Position numbers and translations under genes: made by a program. From NCBI RefSeq assembly GCF_000724625.1, contig NZ_CP007139.1:5167763-5231762 (forward strand): DNA of 64,000 nt, read 5' to 3'. Under the pieces are notes generated by a model. The model did not search any database and had not been told where the DNA came from. It worked only from the letters and a program-made list of their open reading frames with translations. Origin of the DNA: Fimbriimonas ginsengisoli Gsoil 348 (GTDB lineage: Bacteria > Armatimonadota > Fimbriimonadia > Fimbriimonadales > Fimbriimonadaceae). Below are positions 44,629-53,318 of the stretch, piece by piece (within the stretch, counting starts at the first letter, position 1; every line of letters begins with the position of its first letter).

Positions 44629-47600
44629 CTAGGCGGGGAGGCGAGCCGGGACGAGGGTGGAGACGCCCGGTTCCTGCATCGTGACCCCAAGCCAAACCGG
44701 TGCGTGCTCGATGGTGGTCGGGTTGTGGGTGATCACGATGAATTGGGTGGTCGCGGTGAATTCCTGAAGAATCGCCGCGAACCGCTCCACGTTTCGCCCG
44801 TCGAGTGGAGCATCTACCTCGTCCAGCACCACCAGGGGCGAGGGCTTGACCTTGAGCAGGGCGAACAGGAACGCCATTGCCGACAAAGATCGTTCGCCGC
44901 CGCTGAGAAGCTGCAACGCTTGGCGCTTCTTTCCGGGAAGGGTGATCAAAATGTCGATCCCGCTCTCCAGCACCCGCTCCGGATCGCTCAACGCAAGGTG
45001 CCCTTCTCCGCCTCCGAACAGCTTTTGGAACGTCTCCGTAAACGCCGCCTCCACGGCGAGAAAGGTCGAGACGAACCGCTCTCGGGTGAGTTTGTCTAGC
45101 TCGCGGATGCTCGCCTCCACCTGTTCGATTCCCTCCAAGACGTCGTTTTGCTGCGCCTCCAACTCCTCGAACCGGGTGTTGAGTCGCTCGAACGCCTCAA
45201 TGGCGCCGAGATTGACGTCGCCCATCGATCGCAGCTCCCGTCGAAGCCGATTGACCACCGTAGAGGCGTCCGCCGGTACTTCGTGAAGCCCTCTTTGAGC
45301 CAGCGCCTCCTCCTCGACCAACCCGTACTCCTCATACAACCGTTGCAAGGCGGTGGCGCGGCGCGCCTCCGCGCGGGTACGGCCAAGCTCCGCCTGATGC
45401 GCAGCTTCGACAACTAGAGCTGAGTTCGCCCGGGCCGCCTTAGCCTCTTCCGCTTGCTTCAGGCTCGCTTCCAGAAGCTCTCGGCGCTCGCTTTGGGCGG
45501 TTTCCAGGCGAACGTCGGCTTCCGCCTTCGACTGGCTCGCTTGCATCCGGGCGTGCAGCGACTCTTCGCGCTCGGCGCGAATTTTCTGCCGATCCGGTTC
45601 GAGACTTTGCAGCCGGCGAACCCGGTGCTCCTCGGCCTCCCGCGCGATCTGCAGTCTCCGTTCGCCCGCTTGCAGCCGCACCGCCGCCTGGTGGGCTCGC
45701 CCCTCCGCTTCCCGTATCCGGTTTTCCGCTTGGTCGGCGTCCGCCGATTTTGAGGCGAGCGCTTTGATGGCGGCGTCACGGCGCGCCTCCAGACCGGGCA
45801 AATCGATCGGCGTTTCGTCGGCGACTGGCTGGTCTGTAAGTACCTCCAGCTCCTTTTGCAGCTTCTCCTGCGACCGCTCGGCGCTTCGTCGCTCGTCAAT
45901 TAGGGTCTGCAGGAAGTTTCTCGCCTCCTGAATCTCGGACTGCTCGGCGGCGATCGCCTCCCGGATACCTCGGATCTCGGTTTCTGCCTCGGTTTTCGCG
46001 CGAGCGCGCCGATTACTTCGGCCATCGAACTCGCCGACGGTCTTCTCCAGTTTCTCCAGCTCGATCGCCAGCTCGGCAAGGTCCGCCTTCCGCTGGACGA
46101 ATCCGTATCCCTGACGTGCCTGCTGGCCGCCGGTGACCGCGCCGCTCCCATGAACGACCTCGCCATCCAAGGTCACCAATCGCGACCATCCGGTGGTGCG
46201 GGCATGGCGAAGGGCGACGTCGATGTCTTCGACGATGACGACTCGGCCGAGCAGCGAATCGATGACCGGCCGGTGGTGGGCCCGGCATGAGACGAGCTCG
46301 CTCGCTCGACCGACGATTCCACGCTCGCCGAGCAGCCGCTTCAGCTCATAGCTCGCCTCCGAAGGGCGCATCAGAGGGATCGGCTGGAACGTGGCGCGGC
46401 CCGCTCGATGCTTCTTGAGCCATTCGACGCCGGCCTTCGCGTCGGCGGGATCGTCGCAGATGAGGTCGTTCGCGCTCCCGCCGAGCGCGGTTTCGATGGC
46501 GAGGGCATACTCTTTATCGGTGTCGACGGCTTGGCCGACCGGTACGTAGTCCGCGTCGAGAAGACCTCGTTCGGCCGCCTCCAGCACCGCGCGGGAGCCC
46601 TGGGTAAGCCCCTCGTGGGCGTCGATCGTCGCCTCGATCCCTCGCTTGCGCCCTTCCAAAGAGGCCTTTTCGGCCAGCGCCTTGCGCACCGACGCCGCGT
46701 CCCGCTCCTCTTCCTGACGAATCTCCTGGATTCGGGCTTCAAGTTTCTTTATCTCGCCCTGACGCGCCTGCCCCTGGCCGGACAGGCCGTCAAAAGCGGC
46801 CTGGGCCTCGGCGATCGCGCTATCCAGCTCTGGCAACGCTTCAACGATCCCCTGGATCTCGCGGCGCACGAGCTTCATTCGATCGGCTTGATGGGCTCGT
46901 TCGGCTTCTTGGCGGAGCCGGATCGCGTGACGGCGGCGAGCCTCGTCCAACTCCCGCTCGACCGATTTGAGCGCATCGGAAAGCTGCTTTGCCTCTTCCC
47001 CAACGCCCACCAGCTCGGCCCGGAGCTCCTCGAATGCCTTCGCTTCTCCTTCCGATTCCTGGCGCAGTTCGCCCACTTCCCGTTCGGCTTCGGTAATCCG
47101 ATTCGCGACGCTGCGGCCGTCATCGGCTAGATTCTTCTCCTGGTCGTCCAGGCTCGTGAGTCGTTGGTCCAGCAGCCGTAGGTTGGCGTCCGCGCGTTCC
47201 AGCGCGGTCAGGCTTCCTTGCTGAAGGCCGCGGATCGTGTCTAGCTCTTGCTCGAGGGCCGAGATCGCGGCTCCCGTCTCTCGGATCTTATGGTCCAGAG
47301 CCTCCGCTCGCGCCAGCTCCGCCTGCGAGACCCTCGCGGACTCTTCCAATCGCGCCTCGTTCTCCCGAACCTCCGCGATCGCCCGCGCCACCTCTTCCAC
47401 CAGGAGGCCGACCTCCACCTCGCGCAACGCGCCCATCAAGCTCTTGTATCGCTGGGCGATTTCCGCTTCCTCGCGGAGCGGTTCGCGCTGCGATTCGAGC
47501 TCGTGAAGGATGTCGGCTACGCGGCTTAGGTGCTCTTGCGCCGCCACGAGACGCCGCTGGCTCTCGAGTTTCCTCGCCCGATACCGCTGCACCCCGGCGG

Positions 47601-48090
47601 CTTCGTCCACCCACGCCCGGCGATCTTCAGCCGACGCGCTGAGAGCGGAATCGATCTCTTTTTGCCCGACGATCGCATAACCGGCGCGCCCCAATCCGGA
47701 GTCGGCCAAAAGGTCGTAGATATCGCGTAAACGGCAGGGGTGCCGGTTGATCGAGTACTCGCTGTCGCCGGAGCGGGTGAGGCGGCGGGTAATCGAGACC
47801 TCCGAGGTCTCGATCGGGAGACCGCCGTCCTCGTTGTCGAACAGCAGCGTTACTTCGGCAAACCCGACCGGCTTCCGGTTGGCGGAGCCGCTAAAGATGA
47901 CGTCTTGGCTGGTTGCGGCGCGAAGATGCCGAGAGTTACCTTCGCCTAGCCCCCAAAGGATCGCGTCGACGAGGTTCGACTTCCCGCACCCATTGGGGCC
48001 AACGACCGCAATGACGCCGCCCTCGAGCGAAAACTCGGTGCGGTCGGCAAAGGTCTTAAACCCGAAGATACGGACGCGCTTCAGACGCAT
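44629..48090 (-). CDS. smc: Chromosome segregation ATPase SMC
   Basis: Forms V-shaped dimers that organise and segregate the chromosome. 1153 residues: N-terminal head with Walker A VVGPNGCGKSNLVDAI, two long coiled coils, a hinge near residues 510-640 (GLLDADYVPVGQAVDTDKEY; VTLDGEVVHGSGAVTGGQ), and the C-terminal head with signature LLSGGERSLSAMAFLF and Walker B LVVLDEVDAPLD. The ATG at 48090 gives the canonical MRLKRVRIFGFKTFADRTEF; the frame extends 27 residues further without a ribosome site. It lies 13 bases after a small MreB-like gene, so the two are probably co-transcribed. Confidence 0.96.
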   Translation of the reverse strand: MRLKRVRIFGFKTFADRTEFSLEGGVIAVVGPNGCGKSNLVDAILWGLGEGNSRHLRAATSQDVIFSGSANRKPVGFAEVTLLFDNEDGGLPIETSEVSITRRLTRSGDSEYSINRHPCRLRDIYDLLADSGLGRAGYAIVGQKEIDSALSASAEDRRAWVDEAAGVQRYRARKLESQRRLVAAQEHLSRVADILHELESQREPLREEAEIAQRYKSLMGALREVEVGLLVEEVARAIAEVRENEARLEESARVSQAELARAEALDHKIRETGAAISALEQELDTIRGLQQGSLTALERADANLRLLDQRLTSLDDQEKNLADDGRSVANRITEAEREVGELRQESEGEAKAFEELRAELVGVGEEAKQLSDALKSVERELDEARRRHAIRLRQEAERAHQADRMKLVRREIQGIVEALPELDSAIAEAQAAFDGLSGQGQARQGEIKKLEARIQEIRQEEERDAASVRKALAEKASLEGRKRGIEATIDAHEGLTQGSRAVLEAAERGLLDADYVPVGQAVDTDKEYALAIETALGGSANDLICDDPADAKAGVEWLKKHRAGRATFQPIPLMRPSEASYELKRLLGERGIVGRASELVSCRAHHRPVIDSLLGRVVIVEDIDVALRHARTTGWSRLVTLDGEVVHGSGAVTGGQQARQGYGFVQRKADLAELAIELEKLEKTVGEFDGRSNRRARAKTEAETEIRGIREAIAAEQSEIQEARNFLQTLIDERRSAERSQEKLQKELEVLTDQPVADETPIDLPGLEARRDAAIKALASKSADADQAENRIREAEGRAHQAAVRLQAGERRLQIAREAEEHRVRRLQSLEPDRQKIRAEREESLHARMQASQSKAEADVRLETAQSERRELLEASLKQAEEAKAARANSALVVEAAHQAELGRTRAEARRATALQRLYEEYGLVEEEALAQRGLHEVPADASTVVNRLRRELRSMGDVNLGAIEAFERLNTRFEELEAQQNDVLEGIEQVEASIRELDKLTRERFVSTFLAVEAAFTETFQKLFGGGEGHLALSDPERVLESGIDILITLPGKKRQALQLLSGGERSLSAMAFLFALLKVKPSPLVVLDEVDAPLDGRNVERFAAILQEFTATTQFIVITHNPTTIEHAPVWLGVTMQEPGVSTLVPARLPA

Positions 48091-48103
48091 AGGGCGGGGT
48101 TGC

Positions 48104-48628
48104 TTAGGATACTCCACCCGCAAGCGGCACACTCGACCCGGTCTGCGCCTGCGGCGATCGAACCAACGCAAGCACCTCCGGTGGGCTCAGTTCCGTCGGG
48201 GAATCGACGAACAGCACCCGGCCGGCGCCCAACCATTTCGCCATTTCAATCAGCGCCCGCCTCTCAACATCCGAGACCCCTCCGAACCACTCGTCGCGGA
48301 TGTGAAGCAGATACGTAGTCCGCGCCACCATTTGCGCAGGTACCCCCGCCAGCTTCAGCATAATCCTCAACGCCGCGACGGTATCGTCAAATCCGTCGAG
48401 GACAACCCGCGGGTGGGCAAAGGCGATAAAAGCCCGGGGGCGTATCGTGGTCGTCGCTCGCGGATCATCGGGAAGATAGGCGTGCTCGCGACCTTTTCCG
48501 TCTTGTCCAAAGACGACTTCCGGCACACCCGACCATTCGCCAAGCCGCCCGCTCCAGCCCAACAAGCGGATACTGACCCACCTTCGGCGGATCTGGATAT
48601 AGACCACGTTTCCGAACGGATTCGGCAT
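48104..48628 (-). CDS. Small protein resembling one MreB-type actin-fold domain
   Basis: A 174-residue protein (ATG at 48628). The order of pieces resembles subdomain I of MreB: a start strand pair (FGNVVYIQIRRRWVSIRL), a VVFGQDGKGREHAYLP segment, VRP-like RPRAFIAFAHP, and VERRALIEMAKWLGAGRVLF followed by VDSP where MreB has a conserved VERRAV...AGAREVYLIEEP. The ATP-binding phosphate loops and the second domain are absent. I infer a divergent, truncated MreB-like protein rather than a full filament former; it could also be an unrelated small alpha/beta protein. It is upstream of smc in the same operon. Confidence 0.55.
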   Translation of the reverse strand: MPNPFGNVVYIQIRRRWVSIRLLGWSGRLGEWSGVPEVVFGQDGKGREHAYLPDDPRATTTIRPRAFIAFAHPRVVLDGFDDTVAALRIMLKLAGVPAQMVARTTYLLHIRDEWFGGVSDVERRALIEMAKWLGAGRVLFVDSPTELSPPEVLALVRSPQAQTGSSVPLAGGVS

Positions 48629-48704
48629 CGGGCCTATTGTAATCGACGCAAGAGCGAAGTGTGAGGTAGTTCCCGAACGTCCGTAGGTGTGGAACACTCT
48701 ACGC

Positions 48705-49178
48705 ATGATCCTTCGCAACTTTTCCTTGCTCCTTCTGGCCCTCCCCCTCCTTTCTCACGCGGATGTGCGTTCCGACCTGCAGGCGAAGTACCATGCCTTC
48801 GACCAAGCGGTTGCTCGCAGAGATGCCGCCGCAACCGCTCGGTGGATTAAGGTTAATACGACGGAGGATTTCGTTTACGGGTCGCACGACAAGAACCTGT
48901 ACAAGCGGGCCAAGTTCGAAGAGATGGTCGTCCAACAAATTCAGATGACTCAAAAGGTGATCAGCCTCGTCAGCCGGATCACATCCATCAAAGTCTCCGG
49001 AAGCAAAGCGACGGTCGGGTTGGATGGCGATACGACCCTCCTTCTCGGGATCGACAAGCAGGCGATGAAGCTGGTCGACCACAGTCACACGGTCGACGAT
49101 TGGGTGCGGATAGGTAAGGAGTGGAAGCTCCGAAAAAGCATCCAGACCAAGTCCGACACGAAAATGTCCAAGCAATGA
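48705..49178 (+). CDS. Secreted SnoaL/NTF2-like protein, paralogue 1
   Basis: A 157-residue exported protein: signal peptide MILRNFSLLLLALPLLSHA, then a cone-shaped NTF2-like fold by pattern (LQAKYHAFDQAVARRDAAAT, VDDWVRIGKEWKLRKSIQTK). Such domains often bind small ligands; no catalytic residues are recognisable. The next gene is a tandem paralogue. Expressed divergently from the MreB-like/smc operon. Confidence 0.75.
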   Translation: MILRNFSLLLLALPLLSHADVRSDLQAKYHAFDQAVARRDAAATARWIKVNTTEDFVYGSHDKNLYKRAKFEEMVVQQIQMTQKVISLVSRITSIKVSGSKATVGLDGDTTLLLGIDKQAMKLVDHSHTVDDWVRIGKEWKLRKSIQTKSDTKMSKQ

Positions 49179-49209
49179 AATGCCCGATTTCCGATATGGT
49201 TGTTAGCGG

Positions 49210-49704
49210 ATGATAAAATTCGGCGCTTTGGTCGCCTTGGGGCTGCTCGTTGGCTCGGCCCAGGCGGCCGACCTCAAGGGCGAGTTGCAACTGATTTATA
49301 GCCGCCTTGCCAAGGCCTCCAAAACGAAAGATATCGCCGCGATGCGGAAGATCTTCCTGCTACAGGGAACGCGGGATTTCATCTATACCGATCACAAAGG
49401 GCGTAAACAAAGCGCGACCGAAATGATCGACGATACGGAGTCGATGATGAAGCAGGTCGTCTCCTTCACTCGAGCCGATATGCATGTGGACTCGATCGCC
49501 GCCAAAGGAAAGACCCTGGAGGCGAGCGTCACCAGCGACTGGGAGATGACTCTAAAGGGACCGAACGGCAAGGTGCACGTCGTGGCGGGGACCGAGAAGC
49601 AGCTCGACACCTGGATATATATTCGTCGGGGTTGGAAACTTTTCCGAATGCACATCAAATCGTCCAAGGCGACCTTGGATGGCAAACCGATCCCAACCGA
49701 CTAG
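49210..49704 (+). CDS. Secreted SnoaL/NTF2-like protein, paralogue 2
   Basis: A 164-residue exported protein (signal MIKFGALVALGLLVGSAQA) with the same plan as its neighbour: LQLIYSRLAKASKTKDIAAM, DFIYTDHKGR, and a late WIYIRRGWKLFRMHIKSSK. Evident tandem duplication. It lies 31 bases after paralogue 1 and 4 bases before the GH172 gene. Confidence 0.75.
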   Translation: MIKFGALVALGLLVGSAQAADLKGELQLIYSRLAKASKTKDIAAMRKIFLLQGTRDFIYTDHKGRKQSATEMIDDTESMMKQVVSFTRADMHVDSIAAKGKTLEASVTSDWEMTLKGPNGKVHVVAGTEKQLDTWIYIRRGWKLFRMHIKSSKATLDGKPIPTD

Positions 49705-49708
49705 AGCG

Positions 49709-50848
49709 ATGCTTGGAAAAACCAGCCTCGGACAGCTCCCCTATCTTCGCGACTACACCTCTCGCCGGGCCAGTTCTTACGACGTAACCGGGGGGAACGA
49801 GGATTGGTGGACGATCCAGCCGGGTGAGCGCCGCACGATTCTGTCGGCGAACGTGGCCGGGTGTATTCGCCACATCTGGACCACGGTGGGTGGAGATGAC
49901 GGCTATCTGCGTCGGGTGGTCTTGCGTTGCTGGTGGGATGGCGAGGACGCCCCGAGCGTTGAGGCGCCGCTGGGCGACTTCTTCGGAATGGGGCACGGGG
50001 TCCGGAAGAACTTTGCTTCTCTGCCGCTCCAAATGTCTCCTGCGGACGGCCGCGGCATGAATTGTTGGTGGCCGATGCCGTTCGACACCGCTCGAGTCGA
50101 GATCCACAACGAATGCGAAAACCCAATCAACCTCTACTTTTACATCGATTGGGAAGAGTACGCCTGCGAACCCCCTCCTCTTGCCGCCGCGGCAGACAAA
50201 GCCGGCCCACCAAAAGACCCTGACGCGAACGGGAGGAGGAGGGGGCAGGCGGTGGACGTTCCGGAAAAGCCCGCGCGGTTCCACGCCCAGTGGCGGCGAG
50301 AGAACCCGACGGAAGGTTGGCTCACCGAGAAGCTCGGCCCGGAGAACTACTTGCAGATTTGGCGCGAGCACCCGAACCTATCGGACAAAGAGAACTACAC
50401 GATTCTCGAAGCGGAAGGGGATGGGATCTATGTTGGTTGCAACCTCAACGTCGACTGCTTCCAGCGAGAGGGGAACGATTGGTACGGCGAAGGGGACGAC
50501 ATGATCGTCATCGACGGCGAGCCGTGGCCGCCGCGCCTCCACGGGACCGGTACCGAGGATTACTTCAACACCGCGTTCGGCCCTTCGACCGAATTCTGCG
50601 CTCCCTACCATGGGATCACCCTTTACTCAGGAAACGACGAGTGGCCTTTCAAGGGGAAGAACTCGATGTATCGGTTCCATATCGAAGACCCGGTCCGATT
50701 TCGAAAGTCGATCCGGGTGTCGATCGAGCACGGGGAGGCCAACGCGCTCACGCTGGACATGAGCTCGACGGCTTACTGGTATCAACACGAGCCGCACAAG
50801 CCGTTTCCAGCGCTTCCGACGGTAGGAGAAAGATTGCCCCGGCCGTAA
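49709..50848 (+). CDS. GH172 (DUF2961) family protein with repeat-derived insert
   Basis: A 379-residue member of glycoside hydrolase family 172 (DUF2961), enzymes acting on fructofuranose or arabinofuranose linkages. Family marks are DWWTIQPGERRTILSANVAG, RHIWTTVGG, APLGDFFGMGHG, RFHAQWRRENPTEGW and LHGTGTEDYFNTAFGP. Residues 155-179, between YIDWEEYACE and QAVDVPEKPARFHAQ, are coded by an inserted 75-base palindromic element and are Pro/Ala/Arg-rich. No signal peptide, so it may be cytosolic. Start ATG 49709, five bases after the preceding stop. Confidence 0.9.
   Translation: MLGKTSLGQLPYLRDYTSRRASSYDVTGGNEDWWTIQPGERRTILSANVAGCIRHIWTTVGGDDGYLRRVVLRCWWDGEDAPSVEAPLGDFFGMGHGVRKNFASLPLQMSPADGRGMNCWWPMPFDTARVEIHNECENPINLYFYIDWEEYACEPPPLAAAADKAGPPKDPDANGRRRGQAVDVPEKPARFHAQWRRENPTEGWLTEKLGPENYLQIWREHPNLSDKENYTILEAEGDGIYVGCNLNVDCFQREGNDWYGEGDDMIVIDGEPWPPRLHGTGTEDYFNTAFGPSTEFCAPYHGITLYSGNDEWPFKGKNSMYRFHIEDPVRFRKSIRVSIEHGEANALTLDMSSTAYWYQHEPHKPFPALPTVGERLPRP
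50171..50245. repeat. In-frame palindromic insert within the GH172 gene
   Basis: Left arm CCCCCTCCTCTTGCCG (50171-50186) is identical to 57229-57244. Right arm CGCGAACGGGAGGAGGAGGG plus GG (50224-50245) differs by two bases from the right arm of the gyrA-hom hairpin. Exactly 75 bases, 25 codons. Confidence 0.88.
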
Positions 50849-50900
50849 TGGGCCGGACAAGCGCGAGCGAGCTCGCGCACTCCAAGGCGGCTGCGCCGCT

Positions 50901-51494
50901 TTAAGTCATCCATTCTTTGGCGAGGTCTTGTTCTTGACCTAGCAGTTGGAGGATCCGGGCTACTACCGTGTCGGCCAGCTCTTCTAGGCTTGCGGGGCGG
51001 TGGTACCAGGCGGGGCAGGCGGGCATGATCGTTGCGCCGGCCTCGGCGAGGCTCGTGAGATTACGCAGCATGATGAGGTTCCAAGGCATCTCCCGCGGAA
51101 CGAGGATCAGGCGGCGCCTCTCCTTTAGGCAAACGTCCGCGGATCGAGTCAGGAGGTCGTCGGAGATTCCATTCGCGATGCGGCCGGCAGTCCCCATGCT
51201 ACACGGAACGATGACCATGCCGTCGTGCCGGAAAGAGCCGCTGGCGGGAGGGGTGAAGTAGTTTTTAGAGTCGAGTAGCCGAATATTCGGCAGGTCTTGA
51301 CCGAGCCATTCTTTGGTGGAAAACTCCTGCCGCTTCGGGGAAACGCCAAGCTCCGTTGCGGCGACCTGGATCGCCTGCTCGCTCAGGATAAGCAGCACTT
51401 CGTCGTACCGGCGGGCCGCTTCGACCAGGAACCGTTGAGCGTAGATGGCCCCACTGGCGCCCGTAACCCCCACGACCAGCTTTCCGGTTGACAT
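50901..51494 (-). CDS. ubiX: Flavin prenyltransferase UbiX
   Basis: Makes prenylated FMN, the cofactor of UbiD-type decarboxylases, from FMN and dimethylallyl phosphate. The 197 residues have the flavin loop VGVTGASGAIYAQRFL, VIVPCSMGTAGRIANGISDD and the basic LILVPREMPWNLIMLRNL signature. No ubiD lies in the window. It is the last of three minus-strand genes (SDR, beta-barrel, ubiX) with short gaps. Confidence 0.95.
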   Translation of the reverse strand: MSTGKLVVGVTGASGAIYAQRFLVEAARRYDEVLLILSEQAIQVAATELGVSPKRQEFSTKEWLGQDLPNIRLLDSKNYFTPPASGSFRHDGMVIVPCSMGTAGRIANGISDDLLTRSADVCLKERRRLILVPREMPWNLIMLRNLTSLAEAGATIMPACPAWYHRPASLEELADTVVARILQLLGQEQDLAKEWMT

Positions 51495-51517
51495 TTCGTG
51501 GGGAGTTTACTGGACCG

Positions 51518-52276
51518 TTAGAATCGATACGAAACGCCGGCGCCGAAGAAATGGTCTCGTCCGACCCCGTTCAGGCCACGGCCGATGTAGGCGTCGAGCG
51601 CCAGGTTGTCCCGGAGCAACTTTGAAACGCCGGCGTCGACGTATGCGGAGCGGTCGACCCGGCCGACTTGCGGTAGGAGGCAGAACAGCTCTCCGTACAC
51701 TCCAAAACCCTGGCCGAGGTCCTTTCCATAGGCGGCGGCCGCGCCGAACTCGGTAAACGAGCCGGCGTCGTCGGCTGGGCGGGCGACAAGGAGGTTGACG
51801 TCCAGTTCACTATGTGCGTCGGGCAAGACCGTCCAGATCCCGGTTAAGACAGGTTGAACTCGCGCCCCCCGGAAAGCGCGTGAACCCGAGGGGAAGGTCG
51901 CATCACCTTCCACCGCAAAGGCGGATCGGTGCCCCGCCGCATCCGGGGTTAAGCGCCACTTGAATCCAACTGTCTCGTCGCCAAATCCGGTGTCCGATGC
52001 GCCGTCCCCGCGGGCGGCGAGATAGGAAGGAAAGCCGATACGCGCCTCGAGGTTTTCCCTCAACGCGAGACGCAACGTGTTGCCATCGCCGTAATCGGTA
52101 GTCGTGGAGTCGCCAAACGCGGTTTGCCGAATTCCGACCTCGAGATACGGGTGATTCAACGGCACGATATGGGTGGCGTTGGCGAAGGACGGGCGGTCGG
52201 GGGAGATCGGGTCTAACTTCTCGGCCACCCCCTGGATCATGGTGAGGGTGGCGATCGAGAGAACGATTGGAGTCAT
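51518..52276 (-). CDS. Outer-membrane beta-barrel protein (phenol-degradation MetA-like)
   Basis: A 252-residue exported barrel by pattern: short signal (VLSIATLTMIQGVAE), then PDRPSFANATHIVPLNHPYL, a start typical of the Phenol_MetA_deg family, and alternating strands ending in GVSYRF with a terminal Phe as for outer-membrane insertion. Its presence supports a diderm envelope. The gene lies 14 bases after the SDR gene and 23 bases before ubiX. Confidence 0.75.
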   Translation of the reverse strand: MTPIVLSIATLTMIQGVAEKLDPISPDRPSFANATHIVPLNHPYLEVGIRQTAFGDSTTTDYGDGNTLRLALRENLEARIGFPSYLAARGDGASDTGFGDETVGFKWRLTPDAAGHRSAFAVEGDATFPSGSRAFRGARVQPVLTGIWTVLPDAHSELDVNLLVARPADDAGSFTEFGAAAAYGKDLGQGFGVYGELFCLLPQVGRVDRSAYVDAGVSKLLRDNLALDAYIGRGLNGVGRDHFFGAGVSYRF

Positions 52277-52290
52277 GGGTGATTTTAGAC

Positions 52291-53277
52291 TTAGAGGTGA
52301 AGCTTTGAAAGCAACTCAGCCTCTCTCGCCCGGTCCATACCGAAACGAGGCGGCCCATCCTCGGGTTGCGACCGACGCCAGGCCAGCGTATCTCTCGCCG
52401 TCGCTTCCCAGGGGCGGAACGCGAGTCCGGCGGCAATGGCGCGCCGGTTATCGACTCTCTGCATCGCTTCGTCCGATCCATCGGCGGGCATCACGAGCGG
52501 CAGGTCTTGCCAAAGCTCGATACCGTTGGCCGCAAGCACCGAGGGATCTACCCAAACCAATTCCGTCCCGAGATTCAACGTGTGGCATGCGTCGATCATG
52601 TCCGCCAGCGTCTTGGGAGTCTCCGGGCCGCATGCGTTAAAGACGCCGCCAAGCTCTTTTTCCAACGCCAGGACCATGAAGAGCCCCAGGTCACGCACGT
52701 CGATGAGCTGCATCGGCTGACCGGGACGGTCAGGGGCGACGGCCCTTCCTCCCTCGGCCATCCGGGTGACCCAATAGGTAAACCGATTGCTGACATCGTT
52801 TGGCCCCATGATCAAGCCGGGCCGCACGATAAGCGCGCGATCTCCGAAGGTCTCGACTACGACGTTCTCGCATAGCGCCTTAAGCGCGCCGTACGTATCG
52901 CCTCGGATCTCCTCGATAGTGGGATCGTCGATCGTCAAGACAGGGGATTCTTCGTCTAGCCGGTCGCGTCCCGCCATATCGTAGACGCTGATCGTTGATA
53001 CGAAGAGATAGCGGTCTACGGAATCGGCGAGGGCTTTTACCGATTGCTCGACCACTCTCGGGAAGTAACCGCAGCAGTCGACGACGGCATCCCATTTTCC
53101 ACCCGCGAGGCGATCCGTTTGGCCGTCCCGATCGCCGAAGATCTCGTCGGCGCCCGGCATCAGTCCCGGCCCTTTCGTGCCGCGGTGAAACAGAGTGACG
53201 TGGTGGCCCCGGCTCTGGGCGGCCTCTACAAAGTGGCGGCCGACAAAAACGGTGCCGCCGATAACGAGAAAGCGCAT
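52291..53277 (-). CDS. NAD-dependent epimerase-like extended SDR
   Basis: A 328-residue atypical extended short-chain dehydrogenase. The Rossmann loop is MRFLVIGGTVFVGRHFVEAA (GGTxFxG), followed by VVDCCGYFPR and YLFVSTISVYDMAG; the active-site YxxxK is present as YGALKALCE. Later IVRPGLIMGPND and FNACGPETPKTLADMI are typical of nucleotide-sugar epimerase-like SDRs. Substrate unknown. Confidence 0.88.
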   Translation of the reverse strand: MRFLVIGGTVFVGRHFVEAAQSRGHHVTLFHRGTKGPGLMPGADEIFGDRDGQTDRLAGGKWDAVVDCCGYFPRVVEQSVKALADSVDRYLFVSTISVYDMAGRDRLDEESPVLTIDDPTIEEIRGDTYGALKALCENVVVETFGDRALIVRPGLIMGPNDVSNRFTYWVTRMAEGGRAVAPDRPGQPMQLIDVRDLGLFMVLALEKELGGVFNACGPETPKTLADMIDACHTLNLGTELVWVDPSVLAANGIELWQDLPLVMPADGSDEAMQRVDNRRAIAAGLAFRPWEATARDTLAWRRSQPEDGPPRFGMDRAREAELLSKLHL

Positions 53278-53318
53278 GAACGCTTGCTACCCTATCGGCG
53301 GCACGAACGGTTCCGGAT

